A stretch of 33,000 nucleotides of DNA, from contig CAMECJ010000003.1 in assembly GCA_945913025.1 (NCBI GenBank), forward strand, positions 167,746 through 200,745, read 5' to 3'. Shown piece by piece: positions 5,513 through 14,160 of this stretch. The DNA is from an uncultured Elusimicrobia bacterium. Its GTDB lineage: Bacteria; Elusimicrobiota; Elusimicrobia; Elusimicrobiales; Elusimicrobiaceae. The notes under the pieces were generated by a model. That model had not been told where the DNA came from. It did no database searches and saw only the letters and a program-made list of their open reading frames with translations. Positions within the stretch are counted from its first letter, which is position 1, and the number at the start of each line of letters is the position of its first letter. Made by a program: the position numbers and the translations under genes.

Positions 5513-7207
5513 CTAATTTATCCAGCCTTCTTTTTTGGCGTAATCGCGCACACCGTTCAAAATACCCTGCGCCATTTTCTTTTGCACCGCTTTTTGCGAA
5601 AGCCGCGCGCGGTCTTTGGCGCTGCTGATATACCCCATTTCCACCAAAATGGCTGGGCTATTCACCCCTTTTAACACGTAAAAGTTAGCCTGGCGCACGC
5701 TGCTGTTTTGGTTGACGGAAACACCGATACCGGGTTGTTTGTACACGGCATTACGCACGTATCCGGCCAATTTAGAGCTTTCGTTTACAAATTCATTCTT
5801 AGCCAAGGATTGCAAGAGAGCGTCCACAAAATTGTAGTGGACTTCTTCATACTGCATCGCTTCGTTTTCCATAGCGGCCACGTCGGCAGCTTCTTTGTCG
5901 GTAGCTTTTTCGGAGCGGAAATACACCTGGAACCCGTGCGCATTACGGTTTTTGGACGCGTTGGTATGCACGGAAATAAACAAATCCGCTTTAAAATTAT
6001 TGGAAATTTTAGACCGGTCGGACAGCGGAATAAACGTATCATCGTCGCGAGTCATTTTTACTTCAAATCCGGCCTTCTTTAATAACGCGGCCAATTCCTT
6101 GCCTACGGCCAGATTCCAATCTTTTTCGCGCAGACGGCTGCGTACTGCGCCCGGGTCTTTGCCGCCGTGCCCCGGGTCCACCACAATGCGCATCTTTTTA
6201 TGTGCGGAAGAAATCGCCAAAGGATGAGGCTCCTGTTTGATAACGGGCGATGTTTTTACGGGCGCAGCGGGTTTAGAATCCTGCGCGGAAGCTTCTTTGA
6301 TAACAGGCCCCTGCTCGGGAAACATTTCTACAAAATCGTCGGTCTCGGTTAAAACGGAAGGTTGTTGGCTGACGGCAGACTGTCCTTGCGGTCCCTGATT
6401 CACGTCTTGCGTTTGTACCGGAGCCGTTTCTTCCGGTTCGGGAAATAAAACGGGTTTCGGCTCCTCAAGCAAAACAGGAGCTGCTTTTGCACCCGCACGG
6501 AACACCAACCGTCCATCCGTTTCGGTAAAACTCCAGTCTTTGGCGTTTTTGCCCAAAATCACTTTTAACACGGCGTTTTCGCGCGACTGGCGGATTTCCG
6601 CCGACGCAATAAAAGGCGTTTTCAAGCGGAAAAATTCATCCCGTTTTACCGTGGAAGAAGGGAAGGAAACTTCAACGGTATGTTTATTAATCTGCTTGGC
6701 GGAAAAGGCGATATCCTTTTCCTTTTCAAACACTAAAAGCGTATCTTGCTTATTCAAACGGTTTTCCGTACGGGCGAAATCAAACGGACGCTCCACGATA
6801 AACGCACCGTCCTCAAACGAAATGCGTTTGCCCACGGCCTTTTGAAAAGAGGGAAGTTGAAAAAATTCCACGGGAGCCATTATTTTCCCGCCGTGAACCA
6901 AGACGGGTGCGGACAGCGTTTGGCCGCGGGCGTTAATAATAATGTCCGGCAGAGACGCAGTCAAAATGCCGTAAAAACCTTTGGCGGTAATTTTAGCCTG
7001 TTTAGACTGTGCAAACAACTCCACTCCCGCGCCGAATTTACGCGCGGCAACCTGCACATCTGCATACATCACGCCATTAGCTTCCAATACAGGAACCGTA
7101 CCGGCTTGCCGGCCAGAGACAAACACCTCCGCCTTTCCCTGCGCAAACGACGCACCAGAGAAAAGCATACTGGCCAAAAACCAAACAGCCGCCCATACTC
7201 GTTTCAT
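5513..7207 (-). CDS. N-acetylmuramoyl-L-alanine amidase (Amidase_3 / AmiC type)
   Basis: A secreted peptidoglycan hydrolase that cuts the amide bond between MurNAc and L-Ala. The signal peptide MKRVWAAVWFLASMLFSGASFA is followed by an N-terminal domain resembling the copper-amine-oxidase-N-like stalk (VFVSGRQAG, later SFEDGAFIVER), then an AMIN-like stretch and a Pro/Gln/Val-rich linker. The C-terminal Amidase_3 domain shows the zinc ligands and catalytic residues in DPGHGGKDPG, LREKDW, ISVHTN and AILVEMGY. I chose the ATG at 7205-7207 because the signal peptide begins there. An upstream in-frame TTG at 7246, 3 nt after the rng stop and preceded by GGAG, would add 13 residues. It is the last gene of the envelope cluster. 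Confidence 0.93.
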   Translation of the reverse strand: MKRVWAAVWFLASMLFSGASFAQGKAEVFVSGRQAGTVPVLEANGVMYADVQVAARKFGAGVELFAQSKQAKITAKGFYGILTASLPDIIINARGQTLSAPVLVHGGKIMAPVEFFQLPSFQKAVGKRISFEDGAFIVERPFDFARTENRLNKQDTLLVFEKEKDIAFSAKQINKHTVEVSFPSSTVKRDEFFRLKTPFIASAEIRQSRENAVLKVILGKNAKDWSFTETDGRLVFRAGAKAAPVLLEEPKPVLFPEPEETAPVQTQDVNQGPQGQSAVSQQPSVLTETDDFVEMFPEQGPVIKEASAQDSKPAAPVKTSPVIKQEPHPLAISSAHKKMRIVVDPGHGGKDPGAVRSRLREKDWNLAVGKELAALLKKAGFEVKMTRDDDTFIPLSDRSKISNNFKADLFISVHTNASKNRNAHGFQVYFRSEKATDKEAADVAAMENEAMQYEEVHYNFVDALLQSLAKNEFVNESSKLAGYVRNAVYKQPGIGVSVNQNSSVRQANFYVLKGVNSPAILVEMGYISSAKDRARLSQKAVQKKMAQGILNGVRDYAKKEGWIN

Positions 7208-7219
7208 AAGCAAGAGAAC

Positions 7220-7243
7220 GCGCCCGCCGTAAAAAGCGGGCGC
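7220..7243 (-). repeat. G+C-rich hairpin at the amidase start
   Basis: GCGCCCGC (7220-7227) pairs with GCGGGCGC (7236-7243) around an 8-nt loop, between the rng stop and the amidase ATG at 7207. There is no T-tract after it. It may affect mRNA processing or initiation. If the TTG at 7246 is used, the hairpin is within the coding region. Confidence 0.55.
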
Positions 7244-7249
7244 CAACGG

Positions 7250-8704
7250 TTACTCCAAAACTATTTTGTAATCTTCCCAAGCCAACTGGGGATCAGCTTG
7301 AATTTTCAGCGTGCGGTGGATATTCTGCTCGATGTCGTCCTGCCGTTGTTTAATGGCCTCGGCCAACACCGGATGAAGCACCACGCGCAAATTGCCGCCC
7401 GGGCGGCCGCTCGTGAGATCGTAAATTTCGCGCTGGATTTTAATACGCATACTCTCGGCAGACAACACGCGGCCGGATCCGTGGCACTGCGGGCATTCCT
7501 CGCTGATAAAGCTGCCGGTACTGGCGCGTTTTCTTTCGCGCGTCATTTCCACCAGACCCAGGCGCGTAATGGGCAAAATACGGATTTTGGCGCGGTCCCC
7601 GTGGACGGCTTTGGCAAGTGCCTCTACTACGCGGTGGCGGCTGGAGGCCTTGCGCATATCGATAAAGTCGATTACGATAATCCCGCCGATGTTGCGCAGA
7701 CGCAGCTGGTGGGCGATTTCGCCCGCCGCTTCGATATTGGTCTGCGTGACGGTTTCTTCCTGCGATTTATTGCCGGTAAATTTACCGGTGTTTACGTCAA
7801 TGGCGCAGAGGGATTCGGCTTCCTGGATAATAATACTTCCGCCGTTGGGTAAAGGCAGTTTGGTTTTGCGCAGATTATCAATTTCCGGCTCAATGTTATA
7901 CGCCTCAAAAATCGGTGTTTTACCTTTATAAAGTTTTACGCGGTCCGCCAAATCGGGCGAATTTTTTTCCACAAAGTCGAGCACGCGTTCGTAATCTTTT
8001 TTATTGTCAAGCAAATATACTTTTGCATTTTCGGACAGCACGTCGCGCGCAACTTGCAATACCGCGTCCATATCTTCGTGCAATAGGCGCGGAGAGCGGG
8101 ACGTTTCAAATTTTTTCAAAATAGACTGCCACTGACGGTACAGGTATTTTACTTCGCGTTCCAGTTCGTCTTTGCTGGCTTCTTCGGCTTCCGTGCGGAC
8201 GATACACCCCATTCCGTTTAAGTGTTTGGCAGCCAAATCCTGCATAATATCGTTAAGCTTATGGCGCGCTTCGGAATCTTCGATATTTTTGGAAACGCCC
8301 ACAAAACTCTGGTGCGGCGTAAGCACCAAATAACGGCCCGGAAGCGTAACGTCCATCGTCACTTTCATCCCTTTGGTGCTGATGGCGTCTTTAACCACCT
8401 GTACCATCACTTCCTGCCCTTTATGCAGCACTTTATCGATGTTTTTCTTGTCTCCGCCGATAACGTCGGAAATATACAGGTAGGCGTTTTTTTCGTAGCC
8501 GATATTCAAAAATGCGCTCGAAATACCGGGCAGCACGTTTTCCACCGTACCTTTGTAAATGTTACCTACAATGTTGAGCGCCCCGCGGCGTTCCCAAATC
8601 AGTTCGTTGACGCGGCTGTCCTCCAAAATAGCGATACGCGTTTCTTCAAACGACGTATTTACCAGCACTTCCACGCTGGGTAATTCTTCTAAATTCTTAC
8701 TCAT
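7250..8704 (-). CDS. rng: Ribonuclease E/G family endoribonuclease
   Basis: A 484-residue cytoplasmic endonuclease that processes rRNA and starts mRNA decay. The length fits RNase G, without the long RNase E scaffold tail. The N-terminus (VNTSFEETRIAILED) leads into an S1 domain (NIYKGTVENVLPGISSAFLN). The catalytic core has ESLCAIDVNTGKF and GIIVIDFIDM, which carry the two metal-binding Asp residues, and the zinc link CPQCHGSGR is present for dimerisation. GAGAGG precedes the ATG at 8704. It lies directly after the radical SAM-linked gene, as in many bacteria, and 3 nt before a possible TTG start of the amidase. Confidence 0.96.
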   Translation of the reverse strand: MSKNLEELPSVEVLVNTSFEETRIAILEDSRVNELIWERRGALNIVGNIYKGTVENVLPGISSAFLNIGYEKNAYLYISDVIGGDKKNIDKVLHKGQEVMVQVVKDAISTKGMKVTMDVTLPGRYLVLTPHQSFVGVSKNIEDSEARHKLNDIMQDLAAKHLNGMGCIVRTEAEEASKDELEREVKYLYRQWQSILKKFETSRSPRLLHEDMDAVLQVARDVLSENAKVYLLDNKKDYERVLDFVEKNSPDLADRVKLYKGKTPIFEAYNIEPEIDNLRKTKLPLPNGGSIIIQEAESLCAIDVNTGKFTGNKSQEETVTQTNIEAAGEIAHQLRLRNIGGIIVIDFIDMRKASSRHRVVEALAKAVHGDRAKIRILPITRLGLVEMTRERKRASTGSFISEECPQCHGSGRVLSAESMRIKIQREIYDLTSGRPGGNLRVVLHPVLAEAIKQRQDDIEQNIHRTLKIQADPQLAWEDYKIVLE

Positions 8705-8744
8705 ATCAAATCCTCTCTTGGGCTTTTAAAAAAAGCCTCCAAAC

Positions 8745-9440
8745 TCAAATCGGGTGGAACAAGCCTTGCGAATCTTTCCACAGCAAACATTCCCGCGTAA
8801 CGGTTACGCCGTCCACCGAAAATGCTTCTTCCTCCGCCGGCACTTCTATTCCCAGCCAAGAAGCCACAATCCACTCGGGCTTGATCCATTTGTTCTGCAC
8901 GCTTTTAAGCGTCAGAACCACTTCGTCCGGCGCGGCAGTTTCGGCCGACAGAATATACGGTTTCGCGTCCGTAATGCACGCAAGCCCGTTTTCTGCACGG
9001 CGTACAACTTCCACGCGCGTTTCGTTTACAAATTCGTCCAGCTTCCGTCCGGCTCCCAAGGAAGCGAAATCTCCCTGAATCCGGTACCGGGCCGCGGCGG
9101 CCAGATTCTGCACGGAAGGCAGCGGATACGGTACCCGCACTACACTGACGATTTCCAGCCCTATAGGAGCTGCCGCAAGCAGTATGCGGCGCACTTCTTC
9201 CGCCGCAACGGATTTACGCAGATAAACGTCCAGATACTCCTTTTCCGCACGCTGCCCCTGTGCGGGAGCGGGACCGTACGAAAGGCGCGGCCAATTTGCA
9301 TTTATTTTGGCCGGCTCAAAGGGTAAACCGGACGCGAGCACCATCTTTCTTACTGCGTTAAAAACATTACTCTGCCCGGCCGTCTTTTTGACGAACCGGA
9401 ACACTATACGCATTTTATAAATTTTTGGAAGATTTATCAT
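8745..9440 (-). CDS. TIGR03936-family (DUF2344) radical SAM-linked protein
   Basis: 231 residues. The start MRIVFRFVKK, then LPFEPAKINANWPRLSYGPA, resembles the TIGR03936 pattern 'R(F/Y)xFxK...PFxxSxGFxPxPxxSFGPA'. C-terminal FSVDGVTVTRECLLWK looks like the tail of this family. The function is unknown; the family is normally encoded with, or fused to, a B12-binding-type radical SAM protein (TIGR03960) next to RNase E/G. Here rng follows as expected, but no radical SAM gene precedes it: rodA is immediately upstream. The ATG at 9438-9440 is 6 nt after the rodA stop, but a second ATG at 9411-9413 fits the family's usual N-terminus better. Confidence 0.82.
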   Translation of the reverse strand: MINLPKIYKMRIVFRFVKKTAGQSNVFNAVRKMVLASGLPFEPAKINANWPRLSYGPAPAQGQRAEKEYLDVYLRKSVAAEEVRRILLAAAPIGLEIVSVVRVPYPLPSVQNLAAAARYRIQGDFASLGAGRKLDEFVNETRVEVVRRAENGLACITDAKPYILSAETAAPDEVVLTLKSVQNKWIKPEWIVASWLGIEVPAEEEAFSVDGVTVTRECLLWKDSQGLFHPI

Positions 9441-9446
9441 CCTTTT

Positions 9447-10787
9447 TTACGCCTTGATGCGCCGTGCATATACGGACTGCACCACTCCGAGGGCGAGTAA
9501 ACTCGCTACCAGATTCGATCCCCCGTAGGAGATAAACGGCAGCGGAATCCCCGCCACCGGTACAATGCCGATAAGCATACCAAAGTTTACCAACATATAT
9601 GTAAAGAACATTCCAAAAATGCCGGAACATACCAGATAACCATACCGATCGCTTGAGCTGTACGCCACCACAATAATGCGCCATAACATCAGCAAATAAA
9701 GCCCCAGTATTGAAAGTGTACCCCACAAACCGAGTTCTTCGCCCACAACGGCTAAAATAAAGTCCGTATGTCTTTCCGGCACAAAACCCAGACGGGACTG
9801 CGTTCCCGAAAAAAGTCCTTTTCCAAATACCCCTCCGGCCCCCATTGCAATCTGCGCCTGAAGCACGTTGTAACCCGCGCCCTTCGGGTCGGACTTGGGG
9901 GCCAAAAAGGTTTCAATGCGCTTTCTTTGGTGGTGTTTCATCTGGTGGTCCACAAAAATCCCTCCAAAAAGACCCGCCAGCACTACGAGCGTCGCCAATA
10001 CAAAATAGAAAGACGGCAAGAAAATACGCAGCTGTTTAAAAAACCACCACGCCCCGTATCCCGCCAAAACAACCAGTGCCGAAAACCCCGCCATATACCA
10101 CCCGTTATGGGATAATTCAAAAAACGCTTTAATAAGCCAATAATCAGTCAATTCGGGATGAAGATAGATATACGTCCACGTAATGGTAAAAAACCCCGTT
10201 ACGCCCGCAAATAAACCGATTAATCCTAAATAAAACACGTTTACCCCTGTGCAATACAAAAGAACCAACAGCGCGGGGAATGTAACCACTACAGACGAAA
10301 AGTCCGGCTGCATCATAATCAGGCCGAATACTGGAGCCAGCAATAAGCTAAGCCCGAACAGCGTGGACGCGTCGCGGATACGCCGTCCGCGGCGGTCCAG
10401 AAATGCGGCGGCCACCAAAATCGTACATACGCGGCAGATTTCGGACGGCTGCATGGAAAAAAACGGAAAAACAAACCACGAACGCGATCCGCGCTGATAC
10501 GACCCGAATAATAAAACGCCTACCAACAAAAAAAGAATAAACCCGTATACGGCTTTCCACTGCTCATCGTAAATTTGGTAGTTAAAACTCCACCCCGCAA
10601 AAAATGCGGCGCCGCCCACCAAAAGTGCAACCAAATGCGTACGCACCACACTGCTGGAAAGCGACAGACTGTTCACGGCAGACATCACACACATCGCGCC
10701 CACCAGCACAAGGCCGATCATCGCCCCCAACAACAAATAATCCAGCCGGCTGCGGCCGGAAGAAGCCACAAACTTAAACGCCGACAT
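9447..10787 (-). CDS. rodA: Rod-shape SEDS glycosyltransferase RodA
   Basis: A 446-residue polytopic membrane protein that polymerises lipid II glycan strands in the elongasome together with PBP2. About ten hydrophobic segments are visible. SEDS hallmarks are GSRSWFVFPFFSMQPSE, MMQPDFSSVVV, PERHTDFILAVVGEELG and GIPLPFISYGGSNLVA. I chose the ATG at 10785-10787, preceded by GGAGGAGAG; the longer open frame only runs back into mrdA. The start overlaps the end of mrdA by 14 nt, indicating coupled translation. The mreCD-mrdA context favours RodA over FtsW. Confidence 0.95.
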   Translation of the reverse strand: MSAFKFVASSGRSRLDYLLLGAMIGLVLVGAMCVMSAVNSLSLSSSVVRTHLVALLVGGAAFFAGWSFNYQIYDEQWKAVYGFILFLLVGVLLFGSYQRGSRSWFVFPFFSMQPSEICRVCTILVAAAFLDRRGRRIRDASTLFGLSLLLAPVFGLIMMQPDFSSVVVTFPALLVLLYCTGVNVFYLGLIGLFAGVTGFFTITWTYIYLHPELTDYWLIKAFFELSHNGWYMAGFSALVVLAGYGAWWFFKQLRIFLPSFYFVLATLVVLAGLFGGIFVDHQMKHHQRKRIETFLAPKSDPKGAGYNVLQAQIAMGAGGVFGKGLFSGTQSRLGFVPERHTDFILAVVGEELGLWGTLSILGLYLLMLWRIIVVAYSSSDRYGYLVCSGIFGMFFTYMLVNFGMLIGIVPVAGIPLPFISYGGSNLVASLLALGVVQSVYARRIKA

Positions 10788-12606
10788 GCACACTCTCCTC
10801 CGGTAAAAGTTCTTGATAATATTCTTCGGGGCGGGGTTTGGGCGCATATTCTCCCAAGCCAAAATAAGCTTCCAACATCGCGCGCGCAACCGGCCCCGCG
10901 GCGGAACTGCCGCCTTCGCCAAATTCCACAAATACGGCCACAGCAATAGACGGTTCCTTCCCCTCTCTGCCCGCAAACGCCATAAACCAACCGTGATCCG
11001 GCCCGTGCGGGTTTTGGGCCGTTCCTGTTTTACCGTAAACGTCGAGCCCTTTGATTTTGACGCGGCGCGCGGTGCCGTTGTCTACGGTATATTTTAAGGC
11101 TTTAAAAAGCAAATCGTATGTTTCGGGCTTTAAATCGGCTTTTTGCAGAATTTCCGGTTTGCCTATCTGCTCCGTCTTACCTGTTTGGTTGCTGACGATT
11201 TTATCCACATAATATGGACGATATACATTGCCCCTGCTGGCCACCGCCGCCGCGAACTGCGCCATTTTTAAAGGAGTAACCAGCAGTTCCCCCTGCCCGA
11301 TAGACAAGTTCAGCGTATCCCCGATAAACCAATAGGTTTTGTTGCGCGCACGGCGTGTGGGACCGTAGAGATTGCCCGCTTTTTCCCCCGGCAGGGCAAT
11401 CCCCGTTTGGCGGCCAAACATAAATTTACGCTCAATACGCTCAATGGCAGCCGAACCTATCTGCGAAGCAACGGTATAATAATAAACGTCGCAGGAATTA
11501 CTCATTCCGTCAAAAAAATCAACGGGGCCGTGCTTTCCCCAGCATTTAAACACGCGCGGACCCGAATCATAATGACCGGTGCAATTTACTTTATGCGTTA
11601 TGTCCAGATGTCCGTCCTCAAGAGCTGCGGCCGCGGTAATGATTTTAAACGTGGAAGCCGGCGGATAAATACCCTGTACGGCCAAATTGTATTCGTTGAT
11701 TTTTTTGGACTGGGCGGGATTTTCGGCATCGCTGTACGGCACAAAGATATTCGGGTCGAAGGATGGCGCGCTTGCCAAGGCAAGAACAGCCCCTGTACGC
11801 GGATCGAGCGCCACGGCTGCGCCGCGCCCTGTTTTTGAATTTTTAAGGCCTTCTTCCGCTGCATTTTGGACATTAAAATCAAGCGTTAAATAAACGTCGC
11901 TCCCCGCGGCCCATTTTTTGTCCTCGATAATGCTCTTAACGCGGCCGCGGTAGTCCACTTCCAAATAAACGCCGCCGTCTGTACCTTTAAGTTCTTTTTC
12001 AAATTTCTTTTCGATGCCGTTCTTACCCAATTTGGAGTTTAAACGGTACCCCATTTTTAAATCACGCGTACGCCAAGCGCGGTCATCCATACTGCCCAAA
12101 TAGCCTAATAGGTGGCTGGCAAACCCGCCGTACGGATAGCTGCGTTTGGTTTCTTCAATCAGATAAATCCCGGGATAATACAATTGGAGTTCCTGAAGGG
12201 AAACCATACTTTTAGTAGATAAATTTTCGGCCAGAAGCGTTGCTTTCCCGCTTTTTGCACCCGAGCGGAGTTTTTCCAATAACTGCGGGGCAGATAAGCG
12301 CAGCCGCGGGGCAAAATCGTGCGCCAACCGATCCAGATATGCGGCATCTTGGTTGCCGCCCAAATAATACAAGCTAAAAGACGGCTCGTTTGAAGCCACC
12401 GCTACGCCGTCAGCCGTAAATACGCGGCCGCGGGGTGCCGTCTGATACAACACTTGCGTACGGTTACGTTCCGCCATCTGCAAATACACATTGTGGCGAA
12501 GCACCTGAATATCCACCAAACGAAGCGCAATCACGGCTCCGGCCGCTATGGCCAGCCCCATCATCACTTTTAAACGCGCGTTAAAAAAAATCTTGGTAAC
12601 GGCCAT
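10774..12606 (-). CDS. mrdA: Penicillin-binding protein 2 (peptidoglycan transpeptidase)
   Basis: A 610-residue class B PBP that cross-links peptidoglycan during side-wall growth. One N-terminal membrane anchor (residues ~10-30: VMMGLAIAAGAVIALRLVDI) is followed by the pedestal domain (RNRTQVLYQTAPRGRVF) and the transpeptidase domain. All three active-site motifs are present: STFK with the nucleophilic Ser near residue 318, SNS in GMSNSCDVYYY, and KTG in DVYGKTGTAQNPHGPDHGWF. The gene lies 7 nt after mreD and overlaps rodA, so it belongs to the elongasome operon. Confidence 0.96.
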   Translation of the reverse strand: MAVTKIFFNARLKVMMGLAIAAGAVIALRLVDIQVLRHNVYLQMAERNRTQVLYQTAPRGRVFTADGVAVASNEPSFSLYYLGGNQDAAYLDRLAHDFAPRLRLSAPQLLEKLRSGAKSGKATLLAENLSTKSMVSLQELQLYYPGIYLIEETKRSYPYGGFASHLLGYLGSMDDRAWRTRDLKMGYRLNSKLGKNGIEKKFEKELKGTDGGVYLEVDYRGRVKSIIEDKKWAAGSDVYLTLDFNVQNAAEEGLKNSKTGRGAAVALDPRTGAVLALASAPSFDPNIFVPYSDAENPAQSKKINEYNLAVQGIYPPASTFKIITAAAALEDGHLDITHKVNCTGHYDSGPRVFKCWGKHGPVDFFDGMSNSCDVYYYTVASQIGSAAIERIERKFMFGRQTGIALPGEKAGNLYGPTRRARNKTYWFIGDTLNLSIGQGELLVTPLKMAQFAAAVASRGNVYRPYYVDKIVSNQTGKTEQIGKPEILQKADLKPETYDLLFKALKYTVDNGTARRVKIKGLDVYGKTGTAQNPHGPDHGWFMAFAGREGKEPSIAVAVFVEFGEGGSSAAGPVARAMLEAYFGLGEYAPKPRPEEYYQELLPEESVHVGV

Positions 12607-12613
12607 TTTTACC

Positions 12614-13108
12614 CTATGCCTGCCGGCAGACAGCCCCCTTCCCCAGTACGCGGCGCACCGTCCAGAACACGGCAGGAGCCAACACCGCCCCCAGCGCCGA
12701 ACCGCCCAACAGGCTCCAAAATCCGGGCCACATAGACGCGGAGATAAACCACACCAAGAGTAAGCTGTTCAGCGCGCCAACTAAAAAAGTCAGCCCAAAT
12801 ACTGCAAAAATCTGCGGGAAAATACCATCGAAATCAAACCGTTCCGCCAATGCATACACTATACACGCGGCCACGGTAAACGTAAAAGCGTTGTTGCCAA
12901 ATAATTTAGTACCGAAAAAATCCAAAAACAGCCCGCACAAAAACGCCGCAGGATACCCAAATGCAGGTTTTAACACCGTACAAAACGCCGCGGAAAATGC
13001 CAGCATAATATTCACACTCAGCCCCCATACAGAACAGACCGTCACCAAACACCAATGGCAAACCGTCGCCAATACAAATAAAAAAATGAGTTTAATAAAC
13101 GCCCGCAT
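12614..13108 (-). CDS. mreD: Rod-shape-determining membrane protein MreD
   Basis: 164 residues with about five hydrophobic helices (for example LIFLFVLATVCHWCLV and FPQIFAVFGLTFLVGAL), a length and topology normal for MreD. Sequence conservation in this family is low, so the call leans on position: it is 6 nt after mreC and 7 nt before mrdA. MreD is an inner-membrane subunit of the elongasome, thought to modulate MreC activation of PBP2. Confidence 0.88.
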   Translation of the reverse strand: MRAFIKLIFLFVLATVCHWCLVTVCSVWGLSVNIMLAFSAAFCTVLKPAFGYPAAFLCGLFLDFFGTKLFGNNAFTFTVAACIVYALAERFDFDGIFPQIFAVFGLTFLVGALNSLLLVWFISASMWPGFWSLLGGSALGAVLAPAVFWTVRRVLGKGAVCRQA

Positions 13109-13114
13109 AAACGG

Positions 13115-13969
13115 TTATTTCCTCCCGTCCGTAATCACAAAAAGTTCTTTTACCGCCGAAGCACGCACCTGCGGGTCCACCTCTACCGTAAGCGCGGTTT
13201 GGAAACTCTCATCGTTACGCACCCCGCTGACACTGCCCACTAAAATTCCGGCGGGAAAAATACTGCTGGCTGAAGAAGTATACACCTTATCGCCTTTCCG
13301 TACATCTGCCAGCAACGGAATATATTTCAAACGCACCGGCCGGCGTCCGCCGCCCGTTAACAAACCTTCCTCTCCTCCGCGTTCCAACGAAACAGCAGCC
13401 ATAAAATCCTCGTCTCGGATAAGCAACACTTTAGACGTATTTTCCGTCACTTCCGTCACTACTCCCGCCAATCCTTCCATGCCTTTTTCCAAAGACAGCA
13501 CCGCGCTGCGTTCGCGGATTCCGGCAGCGCTCCCCTTGTCAATAATCACCGAGTTCCACTGCGAAGGTTCCCGATACGCTACCTTAGCCCATACACCCTG
13601 CCAGCGGCGGGCCGGATTTAAACGTAAAATTTCCGTCAGACGTCCGTTTTCATCCAAAATGGCTTCCGCCTGCGAAGCGAGCAATTGGGTCATTTCAATT
13701 TGCTGTTTAAGTTCGCGGTTTTCGCGGTGGGCATCCAAGAGTTCCCGCACCGTTTCGTTGACGTTTTGCGCATATTTGGCCGCTCCGTGCGCCAAACGTA
13801 CCTGCGGAATAAAAATATACGACAGCACCGCCTTTACCGATGACACAAACCCTTCCAGCGGCAAAATCATCAGTAAAAAAGAAAGGAGTAAAAACACCGC
13901 AGGCAGAAGAAAGCGTCTTTTCGTCCCTGCAGCGTATTTTTTGTGTTGTTTAGTTCTGTTAGACAGCAT
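13115..13969 (-). CDS. mreC: Rod-shape-determining protein MreC
   Basis: About 284 residues. A basic N-terminus (MLSNRTKQHKKYAAG) precedes one membrane anchor (FLLPAVFLLLSFLLMILPL), a coiled coil (VNETVRELLDAHRENRELK to about ILDENGRL), and the periplasmic beta-domain with SVIIDKGSAAGIRE and TVEVDPQVRASAVKELFVI, typical of MreC. It activates PBP2 and RodA. I chose the ATG at 13967-13969; an in-frame TTG at 14023 would extend it by 18 residues but has no Shine-Dalgarno. A strong terminator lies between mreB and this gene, so mreC probably has its own promoter, which I could not pinpoint. Confidence 0.93.
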   Translation of the reverse strand: MLSNRTKQHKKYAAGTKRRFLLPAVFLLLSFLLMILPLEGFVSSVKAVLSYIFIPQVRLAHGAAKYAQNVNETVRELLDAHRENRELKQQIEMTQLLASQAEAILDENGRLTEILRLNPARRWQGVWAKVAYREPSQWNSVIIDKGSAAGIRERSAVLSLEKGMEGLAGVVTEVTENTSKVLLIRDEDFMAAVSLERGGEEGLLTGGGRRPVRLKYIPLLADVRKGDKVYTSSASSIFPAGILVGSVSGVRNDESFQTALTVEVDPQVRASAVKELFVITDGRK

Positions 13970-14090
13970 AAATTTAAAAATAGATTGGAGGCTTGGTTTT
14001 GCCCTGACAAACGGGTAACGCAAAACCAGTTGACAGCCGGCACAAATTCCGGCGAAAACCGGAGACTAAGTTCGCGCCCCCTGCGCGGAC

Positions 14091-14140
14091 CGTAAAAAAC
14101 AAAAAGCGGACACGGTCCCTTTTCAAGAACTGTGTCCGCT
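14091..14140 (-). terminator. Strong intrinsic terminator after mreB
   Basis: An 11-12-bp stem (AGCGGACACGGT at 14105-14116 with ACTGTGTCCGCT at 14129-14140, one wobble) is followed on the minus strand by TTTTTGTTTTTT. It lies 21 bp after the mreB stop and separates the ribosomal-mreB transcript from mreC. A small CCGG hairpin at 14048-14063 lies further on. Confidence 0.88.
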
Positions 14141-14160
14141 AAATAGAATCAGCAGCCAGA

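Noticed and set aside
6746-7852. Long 368-residue plus-strand open frame
   Set aside because: It lies opposite the amidase and rng genes, which have clear motifs; a G+C-rich shadow frame with no recognisable domain or ribosome site.
10788-10976. N-terminal extension of RodA
   Set aside because: The extra 63 residues overlap the end of mrdA, are not family-like, and a strong ribosome site precedes the internal ATG at 10787.
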